Counted from the first letter of the stretch, positions 8,016 to 18,090 are shown. The stretch: 64,000 nucleotides of DNA from CAZWBR01 sp964632305 (GCA_964632305.1 CAZWBR010000003.1:1-64000); one strand, 5' to 3'. The notes: generated by a model from the sequence alone, not told the origin. Made by a program: numbers and translations.

Positions 8016-9428
8016 TTATTTGATGAAACTTAACGTATCGATGTTCTCGAAGAGATTACCGGCATAGGTCAGGGCCAGAATTCCCACCAGACAGATCACC
8101 AGCACCAGGTTTCGGCTTAACTCAGGCTTCAGGTGAGGGATCGGCTCGGTACTCTCGTCGATAAACATTGTCTTCACCAGTCGCAGATAGTTATAAAGCG
8201 AGAGGATCAGGTTCACCGCGGCGATCGAAAGCAGGACCCATTGTCCCGATCCCATCCCGGAGGTGAGCAGGAACAGCTTACCGAAGAAGCCGGCCGTGGG
8301 CGGAACACCGGCCAGCGAGAAGAGCGAGATGGCAAAGACCAGCGCATATAATGTATTGGTCTTGTAGAATCCTTTAAAATCGCTGATATTCTCTTTCCCG
8401 GTAGCAGTCGATACCGCCTGGGCGATCGTGAACATGGCAATATTGCTCACCATATAGATGATCATGAAATAGACCACTGCATCAATACTCAATTTAGAAA
8501 CGCCCGAGATTCCTACCAGCACAAATCCCATCTGCGCGATGGAGGAGAAGGCCAGGAACCGTTTCAGGTTTTGTTGCCTTAGGGCGAAGAGGTTCCCGAT
8601 GGTCATGCTCAACGCGGCCAGTATCCCGATCACGAAAAGCCACAAATCCTGGAACTTTCCGAAAAGAACATAGAGTACCGACAGAAGAACAAAGACGACT
8701 GAAGATTTTGAGATGACCGAGAGATAATTGGTGACCGGTGTTGGCGCCCCTTCATATACATCGGCTGCCCACAGGTGGAACGGGACAATCGACATTTTAA
8801 AGGCAAAGCCGCTTAATATAAAAATGATGGCCATGGTGCTAAGCGGCGATGGTTGCAGATTGGCTTCGATATGACTGAAACTGAGGTTTCCTTCGGCGCC
8901 GTAGAGCAACGAAATCCCGAAGAGGGAGATCCCCGTGGAGAGCGCTGACGAGAAAACATATTTGATACCGGCTTCCGACGACTTCATCTCCTCCTTGTTG
9001 AAGGCGGCCAGCGCCGTCAGCGGAAGGGTGGAGAGTTCCATCCCGATAAACAGGGTCAGGATATGGCCGCTCGAGAGCATCACATCGATCCCCATCACAC
9101 TCGAGAGGATCAGGATATAAAACTCGGCCGACTTGCGCGACACGGCGATCCAGTGGACCGAGCCCAGCGAGATGAGCAACAAGCCTAGGTTAATGATGCT
9201 CTTTTGCAGAACGATCAGTTGGCTGGTGTAAAAGAACTCCCTAAACAGGGTTCCCTCTGCCATCGGGAGTAAACCGACCAGGAAATTAAGACCAAGCACA
9301 ATATTGATGATGTTGATAAAGCGCTTGGGACGTTTGTCTACATCGGCCAGGGTCAGCACAAACAGCAGAATAATGATCAGGCCAATCATCCATTCAAAAC
9401 GGAGCAGTGCTAAAGATTCGATATTCAT
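8016..9428 (-). CDS. nuoN: complex I subunit N
   Basis: The 470-residue, strongly hydrophobic protein is one of the three antiporter-like membrane subunits of complex I that translocate protons or Na+. The family signature PFHLWAADVYEGAPTPVTNYLSVISKS lies in the middle of the chain, and the key Lys of TM helices are present (for example in YLSVISK). It is the last structural subunit gene of the operon. A 96-base gap separates it from nuoM, the widest gap in the operon. Confidence 0.95.
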   Translation of the reverse strand: MNIESLALLRFEWMIGLIIILLFVLTLADVDKRPKRFINIINIVLGLNFLVGLLPMAEGTLFREFFYTSQLIVLQKSIINLGLLLISLGSVHWIAVSRKSAEFYILILSSVMGIDVMLSSGHILTLFIGMELSTLPLTALAAFNKEEMKSSEAGIKYVFSSALSTGISLFGISLLYGAEGNLSFSHIEANLQPSPLSTMAIIFILSGFAFKMSIVPFHLWAADVYEGAPTPVTNYLSVISKSSVVFVLLSVLYVLFGKFQDLWLFVIGILAALSMTIGNLFALRQQNLKRFLAFSSIAQMGFVLVGISGVSKLSIDAVVYFMIIYMVSNIAMFTIAQAVSTATGKENISDFKGFYKTNTLYALVFAISLFSLAGVPPTAGFFGKLFLLTSGMGSGQWVLLSIAAVNLILSLYNYLRLVKTMFIDESTEPIPHLKPELSRNLVLVICLVGILALTYAGNLFENIDTLSFIK

Positions 9429-9524
9429 TCTCTATTTCAATTTTCTCAGTTTCTAAACTCAGTCGAAGAATTTCTCCGAAATATCATTGCCGGACAAACC
9501 CTCGTATTCGATCTTGTTCATTCG

Positions 9525-11021
9525 TTAATTAAGGGTGATCCGCTGAACGATGGCCAGCACATCGGCATCGATGATGCGGGTGAGCAAAGCCGGCGCCAGA
9601 CCGATGATCACAATACCGGCCACCAACAAAACGGCGGCCACTCTTTCGTTCCACGAAGCGTCGCGAAGCATCGCATATTCCTTGTTGGTGATGGTCCCCC
9701 AGATGGCTTTTCCAATGGCACGAAGGATATAAACTGCCGTGATCACAATGGAAGCACAAGCCAGAATAGTGGACAGGTGGAATCCTAATCCCTGGCGTTC
9801 CCATGATCCCACGAAGATGGTCATCTCGGAAACGAAGCCGCTGAATCCTGGTAATCCCAGAGAACAAAGACCGGCAATGAAAAAGATCGTTCCAATGAAA
9901 GGGATCTGTTTCAGCATCCCGCCCAGCTCATCGGCCATGCGGGTGTGAGCCCTCTCGTAGATCATCCCGATCGCGGCAAAGAAAAGGGCTGTCATCACCC
10001 CGTGGGAGACCATCTGCATCACCGCTCCGGTAAAGGCGGTCCTGGTGAGCATCGAAATACCCAGCACCACAAATCCGCAATGGCTCACCGAGGAGTATGC
10101 GTTCATATATTTCAGGTCTTTCTGCATCAAGGTGGCAAAAGCCCCGTAAAAAATAGCGATGGAAGCCAGAATAATAAAAATCCAGGAGTATTGAGTGGCG
10201 GCATCGGGAAAGAGGTAGGTTGAGACCCTCAGGCATCCGTATCCGCCCAGTTTCATGGAGATCCCGGCCAGGAACATCGATGCAGCCGTCGGGGCTGAGG
10301 AGTGACCGTCGGGGGCCCAGGTATGAAAGGGGAACATCGCGGTAAAGACGCCAAACCCGGTGAAGGTCAAAACATAGAAAAGAGTCTGAAGGCCGAGAGG
10401 CAGATTCATCCGGGCTATCTCCCGGATATTCCAAGTATAACTGCCGCCATAAGTCCCGGTGGCAAAATAGAGCCCGATAATTCCAAGGAAGACCAGGGTA
10501 GATCCACCCATCAGCATCAAGGCTAATTTCATTGCATTATTTTCTTTCTTACCGCTTCCCCAGATGCCGATCAACAAATATTTGGGCACCACCGAAAGCT
10601 CGAGGAAGAAGAAGAGGGTAAACAGATCGAGGGAGATGAAAAAACCATAAGCGCCCACGCTGAGGAAGAGCAGGAAGAAAAAGAACTCTTTCACCTGCTT
10701 AGTGATATTCCAGGAGACCAGCACCCCGGCGATCACCACCAGGGAAGTCAGAAGGATCATCACCAGAGAAATCCCATCGATCCCAATCGCGTAATTGATA
10801 TGAAGCGGCGCGAACCAGACCGTACTGCTTTCGAAGAGAAACTGAGCAGTCTCGCCCGCCTGACGCAACGAGGAATAGAGTCCGGTGATCCATCCGGCCA
10901 AAACAATCTGAAGGAGGCTTCCCGATAAGGCGATCCGTTTAATGAGCGTGGTATCCTTCACCGGAAGCAAAGCCAGTGCGGTCGCCAGCGGAACCAGTAT
11001 CAATAGTGTCAGTACATTCAT
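9525..11021 (-). CDS. nuoM: complex I subunit M
   Basis: The 498-residue multi-spanning protein is a second antiporter-like subunit of complex I. Diagnostic segments are FFLELSVVPKYLLIG and PFHTWAPDGHSSAPTAASM, with the conserved Glu in the first and a Lys shortly after the second (ISMKLGGYG). It follows nuoL after only 3 bases, so the two are probably translationally coupled. Length is typical for the family. Confidence 0.95.
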   Translation of the reverse strand: MNVLTLLILVPLATALALLPVKDTTLIKRIALSGSLLQIVLAGWITGLYSSLRQAGETAQFLFESSTVWFAPLHINYAIGIDGISLVMILLTSLVVIAGVLVSWNITKQVKEFFFFLLFLSVGAYGFFISLDLFTLFFFLELSVVPKYLLIGIWGSGKKENNAMKLALMLMGGSTLVFLGIIGLYFATGTYGGSYTWNIREIARMNLPLGLQTLFYVLTFTGFGVFTAMFPFHTWAPDGHSSAPTAASMFLAGISMKLGGYGCLRVSTYLFPDAATQYSWIFIILASIAIFYGAFATLMQKDLKYMNAYSSVSHCGFVVLGISMLTRTAFTGAVMQMVSHGVMTALFFAAIGMIYERAHTRMADELGGMLKQIPFIGTIFFIAGLCSLGLPGFSGFVSEMTIFVGSWERQGLGFHLSTILACASIVITAVYILRAIGKAIWGTITNKEYAMLRDASWNERVAAVLLVAGIVIIGLAPALLTRIIDADVLAIVQRITLN

Positions 11022-11024
11022 AGA

Positions 11025-12962
11025 TCAGATGGATTTGATTAAGGTAAGCAATACAAGAATGATCAGTCCGCCGACAAAAACCATCGCGTAGGATTGCAGC
11101 TTACCCGACTGCAGGCCCTTGATGGCACTGGAAATACCCATGCTGACGGTCGCCATAGACTGTATCGTCCCATCGATGATATTGCGGTCGAACCAGGCGG
11201 CCGGACGCCCGATCAAATTAAAGATCACTTTTTTCGTCACAAACAGGTAGATCTCGTCGATATAAAACTTATGCCTGGCAGCCAGATAAAACTGTCCAAA
11301 GGCGGCGCTGACCTTATCGGGCAGATTGTTCTCCTTACGGTAAAGAATGGAAGCGACAACGATGCTGGCTACGCCGAGCGTCACCGTCAGCAGTGTCAGC
11401 CCCAGATGAAATGGGGTGTCCAGTATTTTACCATCGGCGCTGACCAGCTTCCCGAAAGGGATCAAACCGGTAAGAACTGCACCGGAAGCCAATACAATCA
11501 AAGGAATATTCATGGCCCACATCCCTTTCTCATGATGATGATGAGCATTAGCATCGGGCGATTTAAACCAGAAAATCCTGAAATAAAGGCGAAACATATA
11601 AAAAGCGGTGAGGGCGCTGGTGAGCACGGCAACGATAAAGACTAAACTGTTGCCCTGTTCGGCGGCGGCCAGAATCTCCTCCTTACTGAAGAACCCAGCA
11701 AAAGGTGGGATACCTGCGATAGCCAGACAGCCTAACAGGAAAGTGATATGGGTAATGGGTAACAATTTGCGAAGACCACCCATATCGCCCATCTCATTGC
11801 TGTGAACGGCATGAATTACCGCTCCTGCCCCAAGGAAGAGCAACGCTTTAAAGAAGGCATGGGTAAAGAGATGGAACATCGAGGCGGTGTACCCCAGCCG
11901 GGCTTCGTCGCCCCACCCGGCCACACCGAGGGCAAAAAGCATAAAGGCAATCTGCGAGATGGTCGAGTAGGCCAGCACACGTTTAATATCGGTCTGGGTA
12001 CAGGCGATGATGGCAGCAAAGAGTGCGGTGAAAGCTCCGATGTAGGCAATCGTTTCCAGTGCACCCTGAGCAGATATGGAGAAGACCGGGAAGAGACGGG
12101 CCACCAAGAAGACTCCCGCGACCACCATCGTGGCGGCGTGGATCAACGCGGAGACCGGCGTAGGGCCTTCCATAGCGTCGGGCAGCCAGATATGCAACGG
12201 GAACATGGCCGATTTGCCGGCGCCCCCGATAAAGACCAGCATCAAGGCCCAGGTGAGCGAGGAGAAACCAAGGAAACTAACCCCCAGCATACCCTGCGTG
12301 AAGGGCGAAGCGGGCTGTGTCAGATTGGTGATGATCTGTTGGAAATCGAAACTTTGAGCGCCGTTCCCCAGGATCAGGATGCCGATCAGGAAACCCAGGT
12401 CAGCAAAACGGGTAACGATAAACGCTTTCTTCGCGGCGGCGATGGCCGACTGTTTCTGGTAGTAGAAACCGATCAGCAGGAAGGAGGAGACCCCTACCAA
12501 TTCCCAGAAGATATACATCTGGAAGATATTGGAGGCGAGCACCAGCCCCAGCATCGAAAAAGAGAATAGCCCCAGGTAACCGAAATACTGGCGGTAGCGT
12601 TCCTCTCCGTGCATGTACTGAATACTGAAAAGATGAACCATGGTCGAAACGACAGTTATCACCACGAGCATCATCACGGAGATCGGATCAACGAGGATCC
12701 CCAGATTGATCGAGAGGACCGGGTTAAAGCGCAACCATTCATACTGAAGAGCAAGGTGCGGTTGATAAACTCCCTCAACACTGCCAACGCTGAAGTATTC
12801 GAAAGCCGCCGAAAGCGACAGGACCAACGGAACAGCTATTGCCAGAGTAGCTATGACAGCCGATAGTTTTGAATTTATAACCTTTCCCGAAAGGGAGAGG
12901 ATCAGAAAACTCAACAACGGCAAAAGCGGGATAAGAAGAATATATTGATCTAGATTCATCAT
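11025..12962 (-). CDS. nuoL: complex I subunit L
   Basis: The 645-residue protein is the largest antiporter-like subunit, placed at the far end of the membrane arm. It has FWELVGVSSFLLIGFYY and HIWLPDAMEGPTPVSALIHA. The C-terminal extension needed for the long lateral helix is present, ending in hydrophobic GGLIILVLLTLI. A His cluster (AHHHHEKG) lies in a loop at about residues 480-490. It begins 2 bases after nuoK. Confidence 0.96.
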   Translation of the reverse strand: MMNLDQYILLIPLLPLLSFLILSLSGKVINSKLSAVIATLAIAVPLVLSLSAAFEYFSVGSVEGVYQPHLALQYEWLRFNPVLSINLGILVDPISVMMLVVITVVSTMVHLFSIQYMHGEERYRQYFGYLGLFSFSMLGLVLASNIFQMYIFWELVGVSSFLLIGFYYQKQSAIAAAKKAFIVTRFADLGFLIGILILGNGAQSFDFQQIITNLTQPASPFTQGMLGVSFLGFSSLTWALMLVFIGGAGKSAMFPLHIWLPDAMEGPTPVSALIHAATMVVAGVFLVARLFPVFSISAQGALETIAYIGAFTALFAAIIACTQTDIKRVLAYSTISQIAFMLFALGVAGWGDEARLGYTASMFHLFTHAFFKALLFLGAGAVIHAVHSNEMGDMGGLRKLLPITHITFLLGCLAIAGIPPFAGFFSKEEILAAAEQGNSLVFIVAVLTSALTAFYMFRLYFRIFWFKSPDANAHHHHEKGMWAMNIPLIVLASGAVLTGLIPFGKLVSADGKILDTPFHLGLTLLTVTLGVASIVVASILYRKENNLPDKVSAAFGQFYLAARHKFYIDEIYLFVTKKVIFNLIGRPAAWFDRNIIDGTIQSMATVSMGISSAIKGLQSGKLQSYAMVFVGGLIILVLLTLIKSI

Positions 12963-12964
12963 AA

Positions 12965-13279
12965 TCAGAATTTCATGAGATTGGTTTCGTTCACGTCGAT
13001 GGCCTTGAATTTCCGGTAAAGGTTGATGATGATGGCAATGGCCAGCGAGACCTCCGACGCGGCAATGGCGATGATAAACATGGTAAAGAAGACCCCTTCG
13101 AACTCATGCGGATAGAGATACCGGTTAAAGACCACAAAAATGATATTGACACTATTCAGGATCAGCTCGATCGACATCAACATGGTGATCATGTTCCTGC
13201 GGGCCAGAAAGCCGTAAATCCCGATAAAGAAGAGGGCGCTGCTCAGGATCAGGATATGGGATAGCGGTACTAATTCCAT
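12965..13279 (-). CDS. nuoK: complex I subunit K
   Basis: The 104-residue protein has three membrane helices and the two conserved membrane glutamates of NuoK: Glu38 in LMSIELILNSVNI and Glu75 in IAASEVSLAIAI. These sit in the proton path between the antiporter subunits and the quinone site. It lies between nuoJ and nuoL with short spacers. Confidence 0.96.
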   Translation of the reverse strand: MELVPLSHILILSSALFFIGIYGFLARRNMITMLMSIELILNSVNIIFVVFNRYLYPHEFEGVFFTMFIIAIAASEVSLAIAIIINLYRKFKAIDVNETNLMKF

Positions 13280-13289
13280 CGTTTTGATT

Positions 13290-13850
13290 TTAATTATTTG
13301 CCATGTTTTTTTGATTATCTTGCTGCTGCTCGTTGGCCAGCTCCTTTTTCGTCGGTTTCATTGCAATGATGATACTACCCACCAGGGCGGCCAGCAGTAA
13401 GACACTGATCACCTCAAAGGGATAAGCATAGCCATATTGATCATAGTCCAGAAGTTGTTTTCCCAGGTTCTGTACAGTAGGATCGAGAGCCGGTTCAGCA
13501 TTCTGCGGGTAAACATGATCGGTAAATGAATAGATGACCATTGCAAACCCGACGACCGCGATGACCGCGGCAGCAGCGATCTGAAAAAGAGGCTGTTTTT
13601 TCAGTCGCTCACCTGACTGGTGGGTCAGCACGATGGAAAAGATGATCAGCACCACTACCCCACCGGCATAAACCGTCAACTGAACGGCTGCCAGAAAATC
13701 ATAATTCAGCATAAAGAAGATCACGGCCGTACAGACCAGGACGAAGAGCATCGACACCGCGGCCCTCAGGATCTTCCGACTGGTCACGGTCATCACCGAG
13801 AAGATCACCATGATGACGGCAATGACATAAAACGTTACTTGATCAACCAT
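13290..13850 (-). CDS. nuoJ: complex I subunit J
   Basis: The 186-residue membrane protein has about five helices and the family motif QLTVYAGGVVVLIIFSIVL, which contains the pi-bulge helix that couples quinone reduction to transport. The C-terminal tail is polar and rich in Gln, Asn and Lys (QQQDNQKN). The start lies 27 bases after nuoI. Confidence 0.94.
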   Translation of the reverse strand: MVDQVTFYVIAVIMVIFSVMTVTSRKILRAAVSMLFVLVCTAVIFFMLNYDFLAAVQLTVYAGGVVVLIIFSIVLTHQSGERLKKQPLFQIAAAAVIAVVGFAMVIYSFTDHVYPQNAEPALDPTVQNLGKQLLDYDQYGYAYPFEVISVLLLAALVGSIIIAMKPTKKELANEQQQDNQKNMANN

Positions 13851-13877
13851 AATGTTGTCTATTGTATTTAAGTCCTG

Positions 13878-14360
13878 TTATTCTTTCACTCCTTCTTCGA
13901 TTTTCGATCCGGGGTGGTTCAGTACCTTGGTCAACTGACTCCGGTCGAAAACGGCATGTTCAAAATTCTGTCCCATCACAATGGCATTGGAGGGACAGGC
14001 CTTGACGCAAAGGTTGCAGAAGGTGCACATCCCCAGATGGTAGATATGCTTATCGATAATCTTTTTCTTCTTCCCCTCTTCGGTAACGATGGTTTTTGAG
14101 ATGATCTCGATCGATCCGTTGGGACAGTTCATCTCACAAATGCCACACCCTGTACATTTATGTTCGTTCTTCCCGTTATGGGGCATGATCACCTCTCCGC
14201 GAAAGCGTTCGAACATCTTAAGCTGGTCGCGGTTCTCGGGATATTGATGGGTGACATTATTCCAGGGGGTAAAGACATATTTCCCGGTCACTTTCATCCC
14301 GGTGAGCAAGGTTACCAATCCCTTAATGATAGTTTTAAAGTAGTTGAAGAGCCTCTTCAT
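13878..14360 (-). CDS. nuoI: complex I subunit I, two [4Fe-4S] clusters
   Basis: The 160-residue protein carries two CxxCxxCxxxCP motifs: CTGCGICEMNCPNG (about 68-81) and CTFCNLCVKACPSN (about 112-125). They bind clusters N6a and N6b that lead electrons to NuoB. In a complex without NuoEFG this subunit is the most likely docking point for ferredoxin or flavodoxin. That role is inferred from better-studied ferredoxin-dependent complexes. Confidence 0.96.
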   Translation of the reverse strand: MKRLFNYFKTIIKGLVTLLTGMKVTGKYVFTPWNNVTHQYPENRDQLKMFERFRGEVIMPHNGKNEHKCTGCGICEMNCPNGSIEIISKTIVTEEGKKKKIIDKHIYHLGMCTFCNLCVKACPSNAIVMGQNFEHAVFDRSQLTKVLNHPGSKIEEGVKE

Positions 14361-14372
14361 AAATTGATCGCT

Positions 14373-15461
14373 TTAGAGGTGAAATTTGGTCAGCACAACC
14401 AGGCTCATCAGGAGCAGGTTGAGCAGATTAAGCGGCATCAGGTATTTCCATTCCAGCGTAAGGATCTGATCGACACGCAAACGCGGGAAAGACCATTTAA
14501 ACCACATCATGATAAAGATGACGGTACAGGTCTTCATGAAAAACCAGACGATCGGAGGTATAAAATCCATCACCTGATTGAACGATTCGAACGATCCGAA
14601 ATGGAGCGGCATCCATCCCCCCAGGAAAACAGTCGTCGCAACCGCGGCCACGATAAACATGTTAATGTATTCGGCCAGGAAGAAAAAGGCAAACTTGATT
14701 CCCGAATATTCGGTATGAAAACCCGCCGTCAGTTCCGATTCAGCCTCAGCCAGGTCGAAAGGCCCCCTGTTGGTCTCGGCCGTCCCGGAGATCAGCAACA
14801 GGACAAAGGCGATCAGAGCAGGGATATGCCCTTTGAAAATGAACCAGGCATCGCGTTGCCCCTCGACGATTGCCGAGAACTGCATGGTTCCGGCAAAGAC
14901 CACCATGGTCGCCAATGCCAGTGAGACCGACAACTCATAGCTTAGGATCTGGGCCCCGCTACGCATGGCGCCGATCAGCGAATATTTATTGTTACTCGAC
15001 CAGCCGGCCAGCAGGATCCCGATAACCCCTACCGAGGTGACCGCTATGATAAAGAAGATACCGATATCGAAATCGAGCGCCTGCAGCCCGGGAGCAAACG
15101 GAAGGACCGACAGGGCCAGAAAGGGGCTGACCATCACGATGTAGGGAGCGAGATTATAGAGAAACTTATCGGCTCCCCGGGGCGTGATCAGCTCCTTCAT
15201 CAGCAGCTTGATAAAGTCGGCCACGGTCTGCAACAGACCCCAGTAGCCCACACGCATAGGCCCCAGCCGTTGCTGGAAGGCGGCACATACTTTTCGTTCG
15301 GCATAGACCAGAAACAGACCAAAGAGAGCCACAAACAACAGGTAACAAATCCCGATGATGAACCATTCGACGGTCGTGGTCATGCCGGGCGAGAGACGCT
15401 CGCCGAGCCATTCATTGATGCTCTGGGTCAGACTGGTAAAATCGTAAATATTGAATGACAT
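14373..15461 (-). CDS. nuoH: complex I subunit H
   Basis: The 362-residue, eight-helix membrane subunit forms the quinone entry channel. It has the conserved VYAERKVCAAFQQRLGP, GPMRVGYWGLLQTVADFIKL and the acidic loop PFDLAEAESELTAGFHTEY. The latter contains the Glu residues that couple quinone chemistry to the membrane arm. It follows nuoD after 58 bases. Confidence 0.97.
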   Translation of the reverse strand: MSFNIYDFTSLTQSINEWLGERLSPGMTTTVEWFIIGICYLLFVALFGLFLVYAERKVCAAFQQRLGPMRVGYWGLLQTVADFIKLLMKELITPRGADKFLYNLAPYIVMVSPFLALSVLPFAPGLQALDFDIGIFFIIAVTSVGVIGILLAGWSSNNKYSLIGAMRSGAQILSYELSVSLALATMVVFAGTMQFSAIVEGQRDAWFIFKGHIPALIAFVLLLISGTAETNRGPFDLAEAESELTAGFHTEYSGIKFAFFFLAEYINMFIVAAVATTVFLGGWMPLHFGSFESFNQVMDFIPPIVWFFMKTCTVIFIMMWFKWSFPRLRVDQILTLEWKYLMPLNLLNLLLMSLVVLTKFHL

Positions 15462-15519
15462 GCTATCAGCTTTTTTTATAATGCATCTTGCTTTCTACCG
15501 TTCCCGGAAATATCTCCAA

Positions 15520-16653
15520 TTACCGGTCGATATCAGGGATGATCAGATCAAGGGTTGACATGATGGCCACCAGGTCAGCAATCTTATGTCCCTTGGCCAT
15601 CTTGTTTAACGCGAAAAGGTTAGAGAACCCGGGTGACCGGAATTTCACCCTGTATGGATTTTTCTTCCCGTCACTGATGATGAAAACCCCCAGCTCACCG
15701 CGGGCAGACTCTACCCTTTGGTAGTATTCGCCCTCAGGTAATTTAATTACCCCTTTCATTTTAACGGCATGAGGTCCTTCAGGGATATTGTCGATCAACT
15801 GTTCGATCACGTTCATCGATTCGTACATCTCCTGTACCCTCAGGTGATAACGGGTATAGGTATCGCACTGGTCGCTGATCTTCTCCTCGAACCGAACCAT
15901 CGGATAGGCGCTGTAGGGCTGGTGTTTCCGTACATCGCACGAGAAACCGGAGGCGCGGGCGGCAGGACCGGTGACGCCCCACGAGATGGCGTCCTCTTTG
16001 GTAAAGATCCCCAATCCCTTGGTTCGCTCCTGAAAGATCACGTTACCGGATAACAACAGATCGTATTCAGGTAGTTTTTTTCTGAAATAGGTGATATATT
16101 CCTTTACCCGCCGTTGAAAATTCGGATGGATGTCAAACATCAATCCCCCGGGGGTGTTGTAACTGACGGTGAGGCGGGCCCCGCAGGTCTCTTCAAAAAT
16201 ATCAAGGATCTCTTCCCTGTCGCGAAGGCCATAAAAGAAGGAGGTAAGGGCCCCCATATCCATCCCCATCGCGCACCACCAAAGCTGGTGGGAAGCCAGA
16301 CGGGTCAGCTCATCCATGATGGTACGTATGTACTTGATCCGGTCGGGGATTTCTATCTGAAGGGCATTTTCCACGCAAAGGCAAACCGCTTCGTTGTTCA
16401 TATGGGCCGAGAGATAATCCATCCGGTCGGTCAGGTGAACGATCTGTGGATAGCTGAGCGACTCACACATCTTTTCTATCCCGCTGTGGATATAGCCCAC
16501 ATGGGGCTGAATATTCATCACCTGCTCCCCTTCGAGCCTTACCAACAGACGCAGAACACCGTGGGTAGAAGGGTGCTGAGGCCCCATATTGACGTAATAC
16601 TGATCGGCCTGCAACCGGTCGGTACTGATAATAACTTCTTTGGTCTCAGCCAT
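15520..16653 (-). CDS. nuoD: complex I subunit D
   Basis: The 377-residue protein is the 49-kDa-type subunit related to [NiFe]-hydrogenase large subunits. The quinone-site motif GPQHPSTHGVLRL (about residues 24-36) is intact and the C-terminus ends in LDLIIPDIDR. It is a separate gene here, not fused to nuoC as in some relatives. It starts 2 bases after the nuoC stop. Confidence 0.96.
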   Translation of the reverse strand: MAETKEVIISTDRLQADQYYVNMGPQHPSTHGVLRLLVRLEGEQVMNIQPHVGYIHSGIEKMCESLSYPQIVHLTDRMDYLSAHMNNEAVCLCVENALQIEIPDRIKYIRTIMDELTRLASHQLWWCAMGMDMGALTSFFYGLRDREEILDIFEETCGARLTVSYNTPGGLMFDIHPNFQRRVKEYITYFRKKLPEYDLLLSGNVIFQERTKGLGIFTKEDAISWGVTGPAARASGFSCDVRKHQPYSAYPMVRFEEKISDQCDTYTRYHLRVQEMYESMNVIEQLIDNIPEGPHAVKMKGVIKLPEGEYYQRVESARGELGVFIISDGKKNPYRVKFRSPGFSNLFALNKMAKGHKIADLVAIMSTLDLIIPDIDR

Positions 16654-16655
16654 GA

Positions 16656-17111
16656 TTAACGTTTTATGATTCTGACTTCATCAACATAATCCTTGCGCAG
16701 CGGGAATCCCCAGCTATCGTCGAGGAAGAGCCGTCGCAGATCTATATGATTGTTGAACTTAATACCCAGCAGATCATAAATCTCCCGTTCGTGGTATTTA
16801 GCTGTATGCCATAATTTGCTGAACGAGTCCAACTGAGGATTGATCCGATCACTGGTATTGGTTTTAAGGACCATTGCGTGCCGGAATTTTGTCGATTCGA
16901 AATGATAAATCACCTGTAAAGAGTCCGGATAATCCACCCCGGTCATACAAAACAGATAGTCGAACGACAGTTCCGGGGTATATAACAGGGCCTTTCCAAC
17001 TTCGATCAATTTCTCTGCCGGGACTGTCATTTCAAGATATTGTTTCCCTTCAGCGATTTTCATCCCCGGGAATTTTTCGATTAAGCACTCCTGTAAATCT
17101 TCTTTAACCAT
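16656..17111 (-). CDS. nuoC: complex I subunit C
   Basis: The 151-residue protein is the 30-kDa-type peripheral subunit that packs against NuoD. The family signature runs from HEREIYDLLGIKF to DLRRLFLDD and GFPLRKDY near the C-terminus. Length is at the short end of the family but complete. It lies 9 bases after nuoB. Confidence 0.94.
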   Translation of the reverse strand: MVKEDLQECLIEKFPGMKIAEGKQYLEMTVPAEKLIEVGKALLYTPELSFDYLFCMTGVDYPDSLQVIYHFESTKFRHAMVLKTNTSDRINPQLDSFSKLWHTAKYHEREIYDLLGIKFNNHIDLRRLFLDDSWGFPLRKDYVDEVRIIKR

Positions 17112-17120
17112 ACGCCGATA

Positions 17121-17693
17121 TTACTTTTCAGGGTTTGTTTGGGTTTTTCTTCTGGAGAAATTACGCTCGGTTCGGATCTTCGTCTGCAACTGCATCAGGC
17201 CATACAGGAAAGCCTCGGGGCGGGGCGGACAGCCGGGAACGTAAACGTCGACCGGAATCACATGATCGGCGCCCTTGACGATCGAATAGGAATTATAGAA
17301 GAAGGGACCGCCCGATATGGCGCAAGCTCCCATGGCAATCACATATTTCGGATCGGCAATCTGGTCGTAAAGGCGTTTCAGTACCGGCGCCATCTTATAG
17401 TTGATTGACCCTGAGATGACGATCATATCGGCCTGACGGGGTGTTGCACGGGCCACCTCCATCCCGAAACGGGCGAAGTCGTGGCGCGAAGCGCCCGACG
17501 ACATAAACTCGATGGCACAGCAGCGGGTACCGAAAGTCAACGGCCACAATGAGTTGGACCGGGCCCAGTTGACCAGGTCATCCAGCTTGGTCAGGATAAT
17601 ACTCCCCCCTTCATGCTTCTCGATGAAAGGCATTTCGTTGGCGCCATTTTCCGGCAACTTATTTATTCCCATTTGAATGCTTGTTTTTTCCAA
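17121..17693 (-). CDS. nuoB: complex I subunit B, cluster N2
   Basis: The 190-residue subunit carries the N2 [4Fe-4S] cluster that reduces quinone. Ligands are the paired Cys in FGTRCCAIEF and single Cys in GACAISGG and VPGCPPRPE. The stretch ASRHDFARFGMEVARATPRQ is typical. The listed start overlaps nuoA by 31 bases. An in-frame ATG at Met8 (17672) would cut this to 10 bases and is at least as likely. The C-terminus is basic (RRKTQTNPEK). Confidence 0.95.
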   Translation of the reverse strand: MEKTSIQMGINKLPENGANEMPFIEKHEGGSIILTKLDDLVNWARSNSLWPLTFGTRCCAIEFMSSGASRHDFARFGMEVARATPRQADMIVISGSINYKMAPVLKRLYDQIADPKYVIAMGACAISGGPFFYNSYSIVKGADHVIPVDVYVPGCPPRPEAFLYGLMQLQTKIRTERNFSRRKTQTNPEK

Positions 17694-18013
17694 CTGTAAA
17701 ACAATCCCAATCCCAAAAAGACGAAGAAGATCAGGATCTCGACAAATCCGGCAATTCCCATCTCCCGCATCACGGTTGCCCAGGGCAGGATAAAGATGGT
17801 CTCAATATCGAAGATCAGGAAGAGGATGGCCACCATATAATAACCCACGGTGTATTGGAACCAGGTCTGGCCAATAGTTTCAATCCCGCATTCGTAGGGT
17901 TCATACTTCGTGGGATTGAACGACGATGGCGGGACAAAACTGGCAAAAAGCACAGCCAGAGCGACCAATGCAATCGCGGTAATAAAAAAAAGTAGAAGAG
18001 CACTGCTTTCCAT
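17663..18013 (-). CDS. nuoA: complex I subunit A
   Basis: The 116-residue protein has three membrane helices. The conserved loop KYEPYECGIETIGQ includes the Cys that switches exposure in the active/deactive transition of relatives. FDIETIFILPWA marks the second helix. It is the first gene of the nuo operon, with a -7 box 78 bases upstream. Confidence 0.96.
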   Translation of the reverse strand: MESSALLLFFITAIALVALAVLFASFVPPSSFNPTKYEPYECGIETIGQTWFQYTVGYYMVAILFLIFDIETIFILPWATVMREMGIAGFVEILIFFVFLGLGLFYSWKKQAFKWE

Positions 18014-18090
18014 TTGCAGTTGGTTTTTGAAGATTTCTCACTAGCCCAAATCGGCTCCGGTCGGGGGGTCGGTTTGAGAAAAATTGCGGC

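Noticed and set aside
17663..17693. frameshift or fusion between nuoA and nuoB
   Set aside because: Both proteins are complete; the overlap comes from an upstream alternative nuoB start and shrinks to 10 bases with Met8.
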